A stretch of 9,548 nucleotides of DNA. Source: an uncultured beta proteobacterium (GTDB taxonomy: Bacteria; Pseudomonadota; Gammaproteobacteria; Burkholderiales; Burkholderiaceae_B). The notes beneath the pieces were generated by a model. It was not told where the DNA came from. It saw nothing but the letters and a program-made list of their open reading frames with translations, and did no database searches. Made by a program: the position numbers and the translations under genes. This document shows, one piece after another, positions 1 to 6,536 of the stretch; position 1 is the stretch's first letter, and each line of letters starts with the position of its first letter. The stretch covers positions 1 through 9,548 of the forward strand of contig CAIYWO010000114.1 of assembly GCA_903929925.1 (NCBI GenBank), read 5' to 3'.

Positions 1-46
1 CCGTGCCGTAGCGCTTGACGACATTCTGAAACGAGATAGCTGCCAT
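1..46 (-). CDS. ugpC: UgpC, ATPase of glycerol-3-phosphate ABC importer (5' fragment)
   Basis: Only the first 15 codons are inside the window, read leftward from an ATG at 46: MAAISFQNVVKRYGT. This is the usual first beta strand of an ABC importer ATPase (a short 'xxxxFxxVxKxYG' start), and the fragment ends before the Walker A motif. The call rests mainly on position: it begins 24 bases after the ugpE stop on the same strand, matching the E. coli order ugpB-A-E-C. The product would be the cytoplasmic ATPase subunit that powers G3P uptake. I see only a weak ribosome binding site in the gap. The gene continues beyond the left edge, so its integrity cannot be judged. Confidence 0.75.
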   Translation of the reverse strand, partial: MAAISFQNVVKRYGT

Positions 47-70
47 CTCAATATTCGCTTTTTATACAGA

Positions 71-931
71 TCATTTTTCGGAATCTACCAAGCCCTTCAC
101 AAACCACTTCTGCATCAAGATCACCACAAGAGCAGGAGGCAACATGGCCAACATCGCTGTTGCCATCACCACATTCCACTCAGTGTAAGCATCCCCCGAG
201 ATCAAACGCCGAATACCCAGCACGACTGGATACATGTCTTCTTTCGTGGTCACCAACAACGGCCAGAGGTATTGATTCCATCCATAGATAAACTGGATGA
301 CAAACAAGGCGGCAATACTCGTGCGCGATAGCGGCAGGAGAATGTCCCAAAAAAACCGCATCGGCCCCGCGCCATCCATGCGAGCTGCCTCGACCAACTC
401 ATCGGGTACAGTCAAAAAGAACTGACGGAACAAAAAAGTCGCAGTCGCGGATGCAATCAAAGGAATTGTCAGTCCCGCATAGGAGTTAAGCATGCCGAGA
501 CTTGCAACCACACCGTATGTTGGACCGATACGCACCTCGACCGGCAACATCAGTGTGATGAAGATCATCCAAAAAATCAGGCCACGCAATGGGAACCGAA
601 AATACACGATCGCAAAAGCCGACAAAATCGAGATTGCAATTTTTCCGAAACTGATAAGGAGTGCGGTGACCAGACTCACCCACATCATCGGCCAAGCCGG
701 GTTGATGCGACCACCCGCTTCAGTTTCGCCGCCGAAGAGCGCCAAGCGGTAAGTCTCCACCGCGTGATCGCCTGGTAGCAGCGACATCGGCGTGTTCTGC
801 ATGATCTGAGCTGTTGTCTGCGTCGATGCAACAATCGTGACATACACAGGGAATGCCACAATCAGCACACCGAGTATCAACACGAGATGCGATAGAACCG
901 TCAGACCGGGTCGGCGTTCGATCATACTCAT
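71..931 (-). CDS. ugpE: UgpE, inner-membrane permease subunit of G3P ABC importer
   Basis: This 286-residue protein (281 in E. coli) is one of the two membrane subunits that form the channel for sn-glycerol-3-phosphate and glycerophosphodiesters. It shows about six hydrophobic segments (roughly 12-34, 83-110, 118-140, 150-172, 203-222, 258-277). The cytoplasmic EAA loop that docks on the ATPase is at 181-201 (EAARMDGAGPMRFFWDILLP). Strongly UgpE-like stretches are FWMIFITLMLPVEVRI near 120-135, SATATFLFRQFF near 161-172 and the C-terminal GLVDSEK. The ATG at 931 shares one base with the ugpA stop (TGATG), implying translational coupling, with AAGGTG at 940-945 eight bases upstream. An in-frame ATG at 925, giving MIERRP like the E. 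coli start, is the alternative. Family assignment is secure; substrate is inferred from similarity and operon. Confidence 0.95.
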   Translation of the reverse strand: MSMIERRPGLTVLSHLVLILGVLIVAFPVYVTIVASTQTTAQIMQNTPMSLLPGDHAVETYRLALFGGETEAGGRINPAWPMMWVSLVTALLISFGKIAISILSAFAIVYFRFPLRGLIFWMIFITLMLPVEVRIGPTYGVVASLGMLNSYAGLTIPLIASATATFLFRQFFLTVPDELVEAARMDGAGPMRFFWDILLPLSRTSIAALFVIQFIYGWNQYLWPLLVTTKEDMYPVVLGIRRLISGDAYTEWNVVMATAMLAMLPPALVVILMQKWFVKGLVDSEK

Positions 932-1812
932 CAGTACTGCACCTTACGCTCGATAAAGCGGAATTGCACAATTGTTAGACACACCACAATCGCCATCAAA
1001 ATCACAGACTGGGCGGCCGAGCTTCCCATGTCCATCGCTTTGAAACCGTCGTAGTAAACCTTGTATACGAGAATAGCTGTCGACTTGCCAGGACCGCCGT
1101 GCGTCGTTGCATCGATAATCGCAAAGGTATCAAAGAAGGCATACACGACGTTGATGACCAACAAGAAAAAGGTCGTGGGAGACAGCAAAGGGAAGACGAT
1201 TGTCCGAAAACGATGCCAGGGAGTCGCACCATCGATTGCAGCGGCTTCAATCAAGGAGCGGGGAATCGACTGCAACCCAGCCAGAAAAAATAAAAAATTA
1301 TAGGAAATCTGCTTCCACACGGCGGCGACAACAATCAAGGTCATTGCATCGCGACCGTCGAGCATGTGGTTCCAATCCACCCCAAACCAATGCAATGCAT
1401 ACGCCACCACACCCATGGGGGACGCGAAAATAAACACCCACAAGACACCTGCCACAGCGGGCGCGACTGCATACGGCCAGATAAGCAAGGTTTTGTAGAT
1501 ATTGGCCGCACGCAACACCCGATCGGCCATGACCGCTAGCAATAAAGCGAGGCTCAGCCCAACAACAGCCACCAGCAGTGAAAATATTGCGGTCGTTTGA
1601 AACGACTCAAGGTACAACGGATCGTTAAAGAGCCTGGAAAAGTTCTGCCAACCCACGAATTGGCGCGACATACCAAAAGCATCCTCTTCGAGAACACTTT
1701 GATACAAGGCTTGGCCAGCAGGCCAAAAGAAGAAAACCAGGACGATCGCCATTTGTGGAGCAATAAGCAGCCACGGCAACCAAATAGACTTAAAGCGAAC
1801 TTTCTTTTCCAT
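931..1812 (-). CDS. ugpA: UgpA, inner-membrane permease subunit of G3P ABC importer
   Basis: This 293-residue protein is the second channel-forming subunit and pairs with UgpE. Hydrophobic segments lie near 13-31, 73-97, 108-131, 156-178, 213-235 and 266-286. The EAA loop is at 189-211 (EAAAIDGATPWHRFRTIVFP). Stretches such as IWPYAVAPAVAGVLW (111-125), SYNFLFFLAGLQSIP (170-184), FDTFAIIDATTHGGPG (227-242) and the C-terminal RFIERKVQY are typical of UgpA. The start at 1812 gives a short basic leader (MEKKVRFK) before the first membrane segment. No clear Shine-Dalgarno sequence precedes it; instead an RNA hairpin ends 12 bases upstream, which may influence how strongly this gene is translated relative to ugpB. 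It lies 59 bases after ugpB and overlaps ugpE by one base. Confidence 0.95.
   Translation of the reverse strand: MEKKVRFKSIWLPWLLIAPQMAIVLVFFFWPAGQALYQSVLEEDAFGMSRQFVGWQNFSRLFNDPLYLESFQTTAIFSLLVAVVGLSLALLLAVMADRVLRAANIYKTLLIWPYAVAPAVAGVLWVFIFASPMGVVAYALHWFGVDWNHMLDGRDAMTLIVVAAVWKQISYNFLFFLAGLQSIPRSLIEAAAIDGATPWHRFRTIVFPLLSPTTFFLLVINVVYAFFDTFAIIDATTHGGPGKSTAILVYKVYYDGFKAMDMGSSAAQSVILMAIVVCLTIVQFRFIERKVQY
940..945 (-). promoter_or_regulatory. Ribosome binding site of ugpE
   Basis: AAGGTG on the minus strand lies inside the last codons of ugpA, eight bases before the ATG at 931. It supports 931 as the ugpE start, although the second ATG at 925 is still reachable. Confidence 0.6.
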
Positions 1813-1824
1813 CAGCTTTTAGAG

Positions 1825-1862
1825 AAAACACGATGGGCATCTTTCAACACCCACCGCGCTTT
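1825..1862 (-). terminator. Intercistronic RNA hairpin between ugpB and ugpA (attenuator or mRNA stabiliser)
   Basis: Read as ugp mRNA, positions 1862-1846 pair with 1841-1825 in an unbroken 17-pair stem (11 Watson-Crick and 6 G-U pairs) closed by a GAAA loop at 1845-1842. The right arm ends in UUUU followed by CUCU. All six non-Watson-Crick pairs are G-U on this strand and would be A-C on the other, so the fold belongs to the ugp transcript. Hairpins after a binding-protein gene commonly make the binding protein more abundant than the permease by partial termination or by protecting the upstream message. The weak U tract suggests a leaky terminator at most. Pairing was done by eye and no folding energy was computed. 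Confidence 0.6.
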
Positions 1863-1871
1863 ATCGTCGCT

Positions 1872-3188
1872 TTAGCGACTGTTCGCCTTTTCAAAACGCT
1901 CGAGCAATTCATTACCACGCTTCACGATTGAATCCAAAGCGTCCTTCGCGGCTTTCTTGCCAGCCCAGACCTGCTCGAGTTCTTCATCGATGATGGTACG
2001 GATCTGCACATGATTACCGAGACGAATCCCTCTGGAATTGTCTGTTGTCTTTCGAATCATTTGCGTAACTGAAACATCTGTACCCGGATTCTGTTTGTAG
2101 AAACCCGATTTCTCTGTCAGCTCAAACGAAGCAATCGTCAGCGGTAAGTAGCCCGTGCGCTGATGGCTCTTTGCAGCTTCCTCTGGGCGGGACAAGAACT
2201 CAAAGAACTGGGCAACACCTTTGTATTCATCTGGCTTGCGTCCAGCCATTACCCAGAGGCTCGCGCCACCAATGACCGTGTTTTGTGGAGCACCCTTCAC
2301 GTCCGCGTAATACGGCAAGGTCGACGTCCCAAAGGCAAACTTGGCGTTACGCTTCAAATTGCCGTAAAGCGCCGAAGAACCAGTCGTCATCGCGCATTCG
2401 CCCGATACAAACACTGGATCGGCCGCATTGGCGCGACCTTTATATACGAACAAGCCATCTTTCGCCATGTCCGACAAGTTCTGGATGTGGCGTACCTGCA
2501 AAGGCTCATTCACCTTCAAACGCGCATTGGTGCCTTTCATGCCGTTACCTTGCGTGGCGAACTCGGTGTTGTGCCATGCACTAAAGCTCTCGAGTTGCGT
2601 CCAGCTGATCCAGCTCGTTGTGTAAGGGCACTTATGACCGGAAGCCTTAAGCTTTTTGGCTGCTTCGACGACTTCAGGCCAGGTGACTGGTGGCTTTTCA
2701 GGATCTAAGCCTGCCGCTTTGAAGGCATCTTTGTTGTACCAAAGCACAGTCGTCGAGCTATTGAAGGGGAAACTCAACATTTGGCCGTTTGGAGCGGTGT
2801 AGTAGCCAGCAACCGCAGGCACGTAGGCCGCCGGATCAAACTTCACACCAGCCTTACTCATCACATCAGCCACAGGCACGATGGCGCCCTTGCTGGCCAT
2901 CATCGTCGCAGTACCGACCTCAAACACCTGAAGAACATGGGGTGCGTTACCCGCACGAAAGGCCGCAACAGCGGCAGTCATCGCTTCGTCGTAGGTGCCT
3001 TTAAATACTGGCACAACCTTGTAGTCCTTCTGGCTTGCGTTGAAATCCTTGGCGAGGTCGTTGACCCACTCACCCAGCGCGCCACTCATTGCATGCCACC
3101 ATTGGATCTCCGTTTGTGCCTGGGCAGGCAGAGCTGTCAGAGCGCCAAACGTTAAAGCGGCTGTCGCCGCGGCAAGTTTCAGTTTCAT
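1872..3188 (-). CDS. ugpB: UgpB, periplasmic glycerol-3-phosphate-binding protein
   Basis: This periplasmic protein captures G3P or glycerophosphodiesters and delivers them to UgpAE. With the start at 3188 it has 438 residues, the same as E. coli UgpB. A signal peptide is visible at 1-24 (basic MKLK, hydrophobic core, cleavage after PAQA). Residues matching the E. coli ligand contacts are present: Tyr66 (FKGTYDE), Glu90 (QVFEVGTATMM), Ser145 (PFNSST), a Trp at 193 or 196, Ser271 (CAMTTGSS), Gly307/308 (IGGASLWVM), Tyr347 (TGYLPL) and Arg397 (GNHVQIR). AAGGAGAT lies three bases before this ATG. An upstream in-frame GTG at 3218 would add ten residues ahead of the signal peptide and has no ribosome site, so it is not used here. 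It is the first gene of the operon, divergent from glpK. Confidence 0.96.
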   Translation of the reverse strand: MKLKLAAATAALTFGALTALPAQAQTEIQWWHAMSGALGEWVNDLAKDFNASQKDYKVVPVFKGTYDEAMTAAVAAFRAGNAPHVLQVFEVGTATMMASKGAIVPVADVMSKAGVKFDPAAYVPAVAGYYTAPNGQMLSFPFNSSTTVLWYNKDAFKAAGLDPEKPPVTWPEVVEAAKKLKASGHKCPYTTSWISWTQLESFSAWHNTEFATQGNGMKGTNARLKVNEPLQVRHIQNLSDMAKDGLFVYKGRANAADPVFVSGECAMTTGSSALYGNLKRNAKFAFGTSTLPYYADVKGAPQNTVIGGASLWVMAGRKPDEYKGVAQFFEFLSRPEEAAKSHQRTGYLPLTIASFELTEKSGFYKQNPGTDVSVTQMIRKTTDNSRGIRLGNHVQIRTIIDEELEQVWAGKKAAKDALDSIVKRGNELLERFEKANSR

Positions 3189-3191
3189 ACG

Positions 3192-3199
3192 ATCTCCTT
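3192..3199 (-). promoter_or_regulatory. Strong ribosome binding site of ugpB (decides start at 3188)
   Basis: AAGGAGAT on the minus strand sits three bases before the ATG at 3188, with the GGAG core at normal spacing. It places translation initiation at 3188 rather than at the in-frame GTG at 3218, and is by far the best Shine-Dalgarno sequence in the window, fitting a highly expressed binding protein. Confidence 0.85.
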
Positions 3200-3235
3200 G
3201 GATTGCGGACTCAGCCACGCATTGTCGAACGTTAA

Positions 3236-3269
3236 ATTTGAGGGTACTGTCTAGACTGTAACTTCAAAT
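3236..3269. promoter_or_regulatory. 34-base palindrome, candidate operator in the ugpB-glpK divergent region
   Basis: Centred between 3252 and 3253, 14 of 17 base pairs are symmetric. The left arm reads ATTTGAGGGTACTGTCT and the right arm AGACTGTAACTTCAAAT. The core GTCTAGAC and the outer ATTTGA/TCAAAT arms are perfect. The centre lies about 64 bases before ugpB and about 137 before glpK, so a bound protein could control one or both operons. It does not look like a CRP site (TGTGA-N6-TCACA) or a Pho box (11-base direct repeats). No regulator gene is in the window, so the ligand protein is unknown. It could alternatively fold as a hairpin in the ugpB leader RNA. Confidence 0.55.
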
Positions 3270-3291
3270 AATGACGGTTTTATTCATATTC

Positions 3292-3311
3292 TTGACATGT
3301 GTTTGTAACAC
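3292..3311 (+). promoter_or_regulatory. TTGACA hexamer abutting a small dyad, possible glpK promoter and operator
   Basis: A perfect -35 consensus TTGACA occupies 3292-3297 in the glpK direction. Two bases later begins a perfect inverted repeat, GTGTT at 3299-3303 and AACAC at 3307-3311 around TGT. No good -10 box lies 16-18 bases downstream (the sequence there is CCAGCC-like), so the promoter is incomplete by consensus. A regulator bound to the dyad would overlap the promoter spacer. The function is inferred from location only. Confidence 0.3.
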
Positions 3312-3373
3312 TTACCAGCCCAAGTTTGAATTAGGGTCTGCCCTGCTACAAGCCTCTGCCACCTTTTCCCGTT

Positions 3374-3383
3374 TTAGGCCTAA
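3374..3383. repeat. Perfect 10-base palindrome before glpK
   Basis: TTAGGCCTAA ends six bases before the glpK ATG at 3390. Its AGG is the only Shine-Dalgarno-like element there, but it sits 11 bases from the start codon, farther than ideal. The palindrome could modulate initiation or be chance. Between it and the upstream dyad, 3312-3373 shows only a weak four-pair hairpin (AGGG at 3333-3336, CCCT at 3341-3344). Confidence 0.3.
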
Positions 3384-3389
3384 CCGACC

Positions 3390-4904
3390 ATGCAATACAT
3401 TCTGGCTCTCGACCAAGGCACCACCAGTTCGCGGGCGATATTATTTGACGCCCAAGGGCGCAGCGTAAAGACCGCTCAAAAAGAATTTCGCCAGATTTTC
3501 CCGCAACCGGCTTGGGTTGAACATGACGCCAACGATATTTGGAACACTCAACGCGAAGTCATTGAGCGGGTAGTTGGATTAAACGACACCGCCGTACTGG
3601 TCAACCAGATTGCCGCAATTGCGATCACCAATCAGCGCGAAACTACAGTTCTGTGGGATCGTCGCACGGGCGAACCCGTCGCCAACGCAATTGTTTGGCA
3701 AGATCGCCGCACGGCTGATACGTGTGACAGGATGCGCGAGCAAGGTTACACACAGTTATTGCAGGAAAAAACAGGGCTCGTTCTGGATGCCTATTTTTCG
3801 GCCACCAAATTAGCTTGGCTACTTGAGCACACACCGGGCGCACGCGCGCAGGCAGAGCGCGGTGAACTCGCCTTCGGCACGATCGACACCTGGTTGCTTT
3901 GGAAACTCACAGGCGGCAGGGTCCATGCGACCGACCCAAGCAATGCCTCACGCACCCTGCTATTTAACTTGCACACGCTGCAATGGGATGATGAGCTACT
4001 CAAGCTGTTCAATATTCCCCGCGCCTTGCTACCCGAGGTGCGCCCAAGCGTCGGACATTTTGGTGAATCAGATCCCTCGCTCTTTGGTCGTGCCATCCCG
4101 ATCACTGCCATGATTGGTGACCAACAAGCAGCCACCTTTGGTCAGGCCTGTTTCTCCGCGGGGATGGCAAAGAACACCTATGGCACCGGCTGTTTCATGC
4201 TTTTGAATACGGGCAGTACGCCTGTTGCGAGCGCAAACCGGTTACTCACGACGGTTGGTTGGCAGCGCACAATCAACGCACAACAGGCACCAGAAATAGC
4301 CTACTGCCTCGAAGCGTCGGTCTTTATGGGGGGCGCGACGATTCAGTGGTTACGCGACGGCCTCAACATCATCGACTCTGCGTCTCAGGTCGAAGGTCTC
4401 GCACAAAGCGTACCGGATGTCGGGGATACCTATCTCGTCCCCGCCTTTACAGGGCTTGGGGCGCCGCACTGGGATGGACACGCACGCGGCACGCTAGTTG
4501 GGATGACACGCGGGACAACCAAAGCACACATCGCCCGTGCGGCACTTGAAGCCATTGCGCTGCAAGTCGCGGACGTCTTTGCAGCCATGCAAAAAGACTC
4601 TGGCATCACGCTAGCGGAGTTACGTGTCGACGGTGGGGCCTGCAAAAACAACCTGCTCATGCAAATTCAGGCTGATTTCTTGGGCATCCCGGTTGTGCGT
4701 CCGGCGATCACGGAAACCACGGCCTTAGGCGCAGCCTACCTCGCCGGACTTGCAAGCGGCTTTTGGTCAAGCACAGACCAGATCGCATCCCAATGGATGA
4801 TAGACCAGCGCTTTGAGCCAAGTCTGTCCGAAAGCGCACGTCAGGCGAAGCTGGCCCGATGGCATCAAGCGGTCGAACGGGCAAAAGGCTGGGCACAGGA
4901 CTAA
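3390..4904 (+). CDS. glpK: Glycerol kinase GlpK
   Basis: This cytoplasmic FGGY-family kinase phosphorylates glycerol to sn-glycerol-3-phosphate with ATP. Its 504 residues match the family size (502 in E. coli). The N-terminal phosphate-binding motif is LDQGTTSSRAILFD (7-20). Glycerol-contact residues are Arg83-Glu84 (NQRETT), Tyr135 (DAYFSATK) and Asp244 (GDQQAATFGQ). FGGY signature 1 is at 135-147 (YFSATKLAWLLEH) and signature 2 at 367-387 (from GTLVGMTRG to ARAALE). The C-terminal nucleotide motif is DGGACKNN (414-421). The loop that binds the inhibitor fructose-1,6-bisphosphate in E. coli is altered (FGRAIPI at 232-238), and the E. coli EIIA-Glc contact segment is not conserved, so both classical brakes are probably missing. 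It is the first gene of the glpKD operon, divergent from ugpB. The start is fixed by the conserved N-terminus despite a poor ribosome site. Confidence 0.97.
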   Translation: MQYILALDQGTTSSRAILFDAQGRSVKTAQKEFRQIFPQPAWVEHDANDIWNTQREVIERVVGLNDTAVLVNQIAAIAITNQRETTVLWDRRTGEPVANAIVWQDRRTADTCDRMREQGYTQLLQEKTGLVLDAYFSATKLAWLLEHTPGARAQAERGELAFGTIDTWLLWKLTGGRVHATDPSNASRTLLFNLHTLQWDDELLKLFNIPRALLPEVRPSVGHFGESDPSLFGRAIPITAMIGDQQAATFGQACFSAGMAKNTYGTGCFMLLNTGSTPVASANRLLTTVGWQRTINAQQAPEIAYCLEASVFMGGATIQWLRDGLNIIDSASQVEGLAQSVPDVGDTYLVPAFTGLGAPHWDGHARGTLVGMTRGTTKAHIARAALEAIALQVADVFAAMQKDSGITLAELRVDGGACKNNLLMQIQADFLGIPVVRPAITETTALGAAYLAGLASGFWSSTDQIASQWMIDQRFEPSLSESARQAKLARWHQAVERAKGWAQD

Positions 4905-4937
4905 ACTAGGGCGTCACTGCAAAAAAAAGACCACAAC

Positions 4938-6536
4938 ATGCGCCAGCAAAGTAAGCCACTTGACGCGACCCGTGCAAGCCTACTGCCTCGTCTCGAAAAG
5001 AATACGCCCTACGATCTAGCGATTATTGGTGGTGGCGCAACCGGTCTCGGTCTCGCGCTGGATGCCGCATCCCGTGGCTACTCTGTGGTCGTCATTGAAG
5101 CGACTGACTTCGCTCAAGGGACATCGTCACGCTCAACCAAACTTGTACATGGCGGCGTGCGATACCTGGCACAGGGTAATGTCTCGCTGGTGTACGAAGC
5201 CTTGCACGAACGCACAACGCTCTTACATAATGCACCACACCTCGCGCAGCCGCTCGCTTTTGTGATGCCTTGCTACAAGTTTTGGGAACAGCCGTTTTAT
5301 GGTGCAGGCCTTATTTTGTACGATGCGCTTGCGGGTCGCCGCAGTCTTGGGCGCACACGTTTTATGGGTATGGCACACACATTGCAAGACCTCCCCAACT
5401 TAAATACACATGAGCTAAAGGGCTCTGTTAAGTACTGGGATGGGCAGTTTGATGATGCGCGACTCGCACTCGCACTCGGACGAACGGCCGCCCAACACGG
5501 CGCACTCCTGCTGAACTATTGCGAAGCTGTCACGCTTACTCACACCGATGGCCGTGTTTCAGGCCTCGTGATCCGTGACACCGAGACAAACGAACAACAC
5601 AGCATTCGTGCACACTGCGTTGTAAACGCTACCGGCGTATGGGTCGATGCCCTGCGCGATTTAGACGCAAAAGCAAGCCATGCCTCTCATTCAAACATTG
5701 TCGCACCGAGTCAGGGCGTGCATATTGTTGTCGATCGCGAATTTCTGCCGGGAGATCATGCACTCATCGTCCCACGCACGGCCGATGGTCGCGTGTTGTT
5801 TGCAGTGCCATGGCTTGGCAAAGTGATTATCGGTACAACGGATACGCCACGTCACGATTTAAGTCGAGAGCCGACTCCCTTTAAGGAAGAACTGGAATTT
5901 ATTTTGCGCGAGTCGGCGCGTTACCTGAAACGTCCCCCGCAACGTGCGGACATCAAGAGCATCTGGGTCGGGTTGAGGCCTCTAGTCAAACCACCAGAGG
6001 ATGACAGCGGCAATACCAAGAAGATTAGCCGCGAACACACCGTATTGATCAGCAAAAGCAAACTCGTCACGGTCACCGGTGGAAAGTGGACAACCTACCG
6101 CGCAATGGCAGAAGATGTCTTGGCACAATGTACGAAGGCTTCTTTACTACCCCAACGCTCAAGCTGCCAGACGGAAGATCTTCAACTGGTCGGTGCGCAA
6201 TCCGGTCTGGCTGTGGCTCACCCAATGAACGCAGCGCCTAGCGTTGCCGCCTACGGAGACGAGGCGGTCTATGTTGAAAGCTTACCCGGCGCACAACGGG
6301 TACTGGGCGGCGGACTTACCGAGGCCATGGTTCGGTTTGCAGTACGGCATGAATACGCGCGTACCGTAGAAGATGTTCTAGCCCGCCGTTCTCGCCTACT
6401 CTTTTTAGACGCCGCGCTGGCCTCGTCACTCGCCGACGAGGTAGGTCTGATCGTGTCAGAGGAAACAGGACGCGACGCAGGCGTGGCTGCGTTTAAAGCA
6501 CTTGCACAGCACTATCTCACGCTACCCGACGCTTAG
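4938..6536 (+). CDS. glpD: FAD-dependent glycerol-3-phosphate dehydrogenase GlpD
   Basis: This membrane-associated flavoenzyme oxidises G3P to dihydroxyacetone phosphate and passes electrons to the quinone pool. It has 532 residues against 501 in E. coli; about 24 of the extra residues precede the FAD fold, which appears common in betaproteobacterial GlpD. The dinucleotide motif IIGGGATGLG is at 29-38 with an acidic strand end VVVIEA near 50-55. The family block GTSSRSTKLVHGGVRYLAQG spans 61-80. Further conserved pieces are QFDDARLALAL (170-180), NATGVWVDALR (230-240), IGTTDTP (298-304), GLRPLV (345-350) and the second family signature GGKWTTYRAMA (381-391). The alpha-helical C-terminal domain, including VRHEYARTVEDVLARRSRLL, closes the protein. 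It follows glpK by 33 bases, a gap with an A8 run and no strong ribosome site. Its TAG overlaps the convergent GMC gene's stop. Confidence 0.97.
   Translation: MRQQSKPLDATRASLLPRLEKNTPYDLAIIGGGATGLGLALDAASRGYSVVVIEATDFAQGTSSRSTKLVHGGVRYLAQGNVSLVYEALHERTTLLHNAPHLAQPLAFVMPCYKFWEQPFYGAGLILYDALAGRRSLGRTRFMGMAHTLQDLPNLNTHELKGSVKYWDGQFDDARLALALGRTAAQHGALLLNYCEAVTLTHTDGRVSGLVIRDTETNEQHSIRAHCVVNATGVWVDALRDLDAKASHASHSNIVAPSQGVHIVVDREFLPGDHALIVPRTADGRVLFAVPWLGKVIIGTTDTPRHDLSREPTPFKEELEFILRESARYLKRPPQRADIKSIWVGLRPLVKPPEDDSGNTKKISREHTVLISKSKLVTVTGGKWTTYRAMAEDVLAQCTKASLLPQRSSCQTEDLQLVGAQSGLAVAHPMNAAPSVAAYGDEAVYVESLPGAQRVLGGGLTEAMVRFAVRHEYARTVEDVLARRSRLLFLDAALASSLADEVGLIVSEETGRDAGVAAFKALAQHYLTLPDA

Noticed and set aside
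2163..2708. 181-codon open frame on the plus strand opposite ugpB
   Set aside because: It lies wholly antisense to a well-supported ugpB, has arginine-rich shadow composition and no recognisable domain.
3189..3218. Upstream GTG start for ugpB at 3218
   Set aside because: It would put ten polar residues before the signal peptide and has no ribosome site; AAGGAGAT supports 3188, giving 438 residues as in E. coli.
3221..3237. GlpR-like half-site (AACGTTCG on the minus strand, 3234-3227)
   Set aside because: One half resembles the E. coli GlpR pattern but no matching second half follows.
3247..3262. Possible Pho box (two CTGT copies at 3247 and 3256)
   Set aside because: The copies are nine bases apart, not the eleven of PhoB repeats, and they arise from the palindrome's symmetry; the CTGTCAT consensus is not met.
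3643..4135. Antisense open frames opposite glpK
   Set aside because: They overlap conserved FGGY kinase motifs on the other strand and show no independent features.
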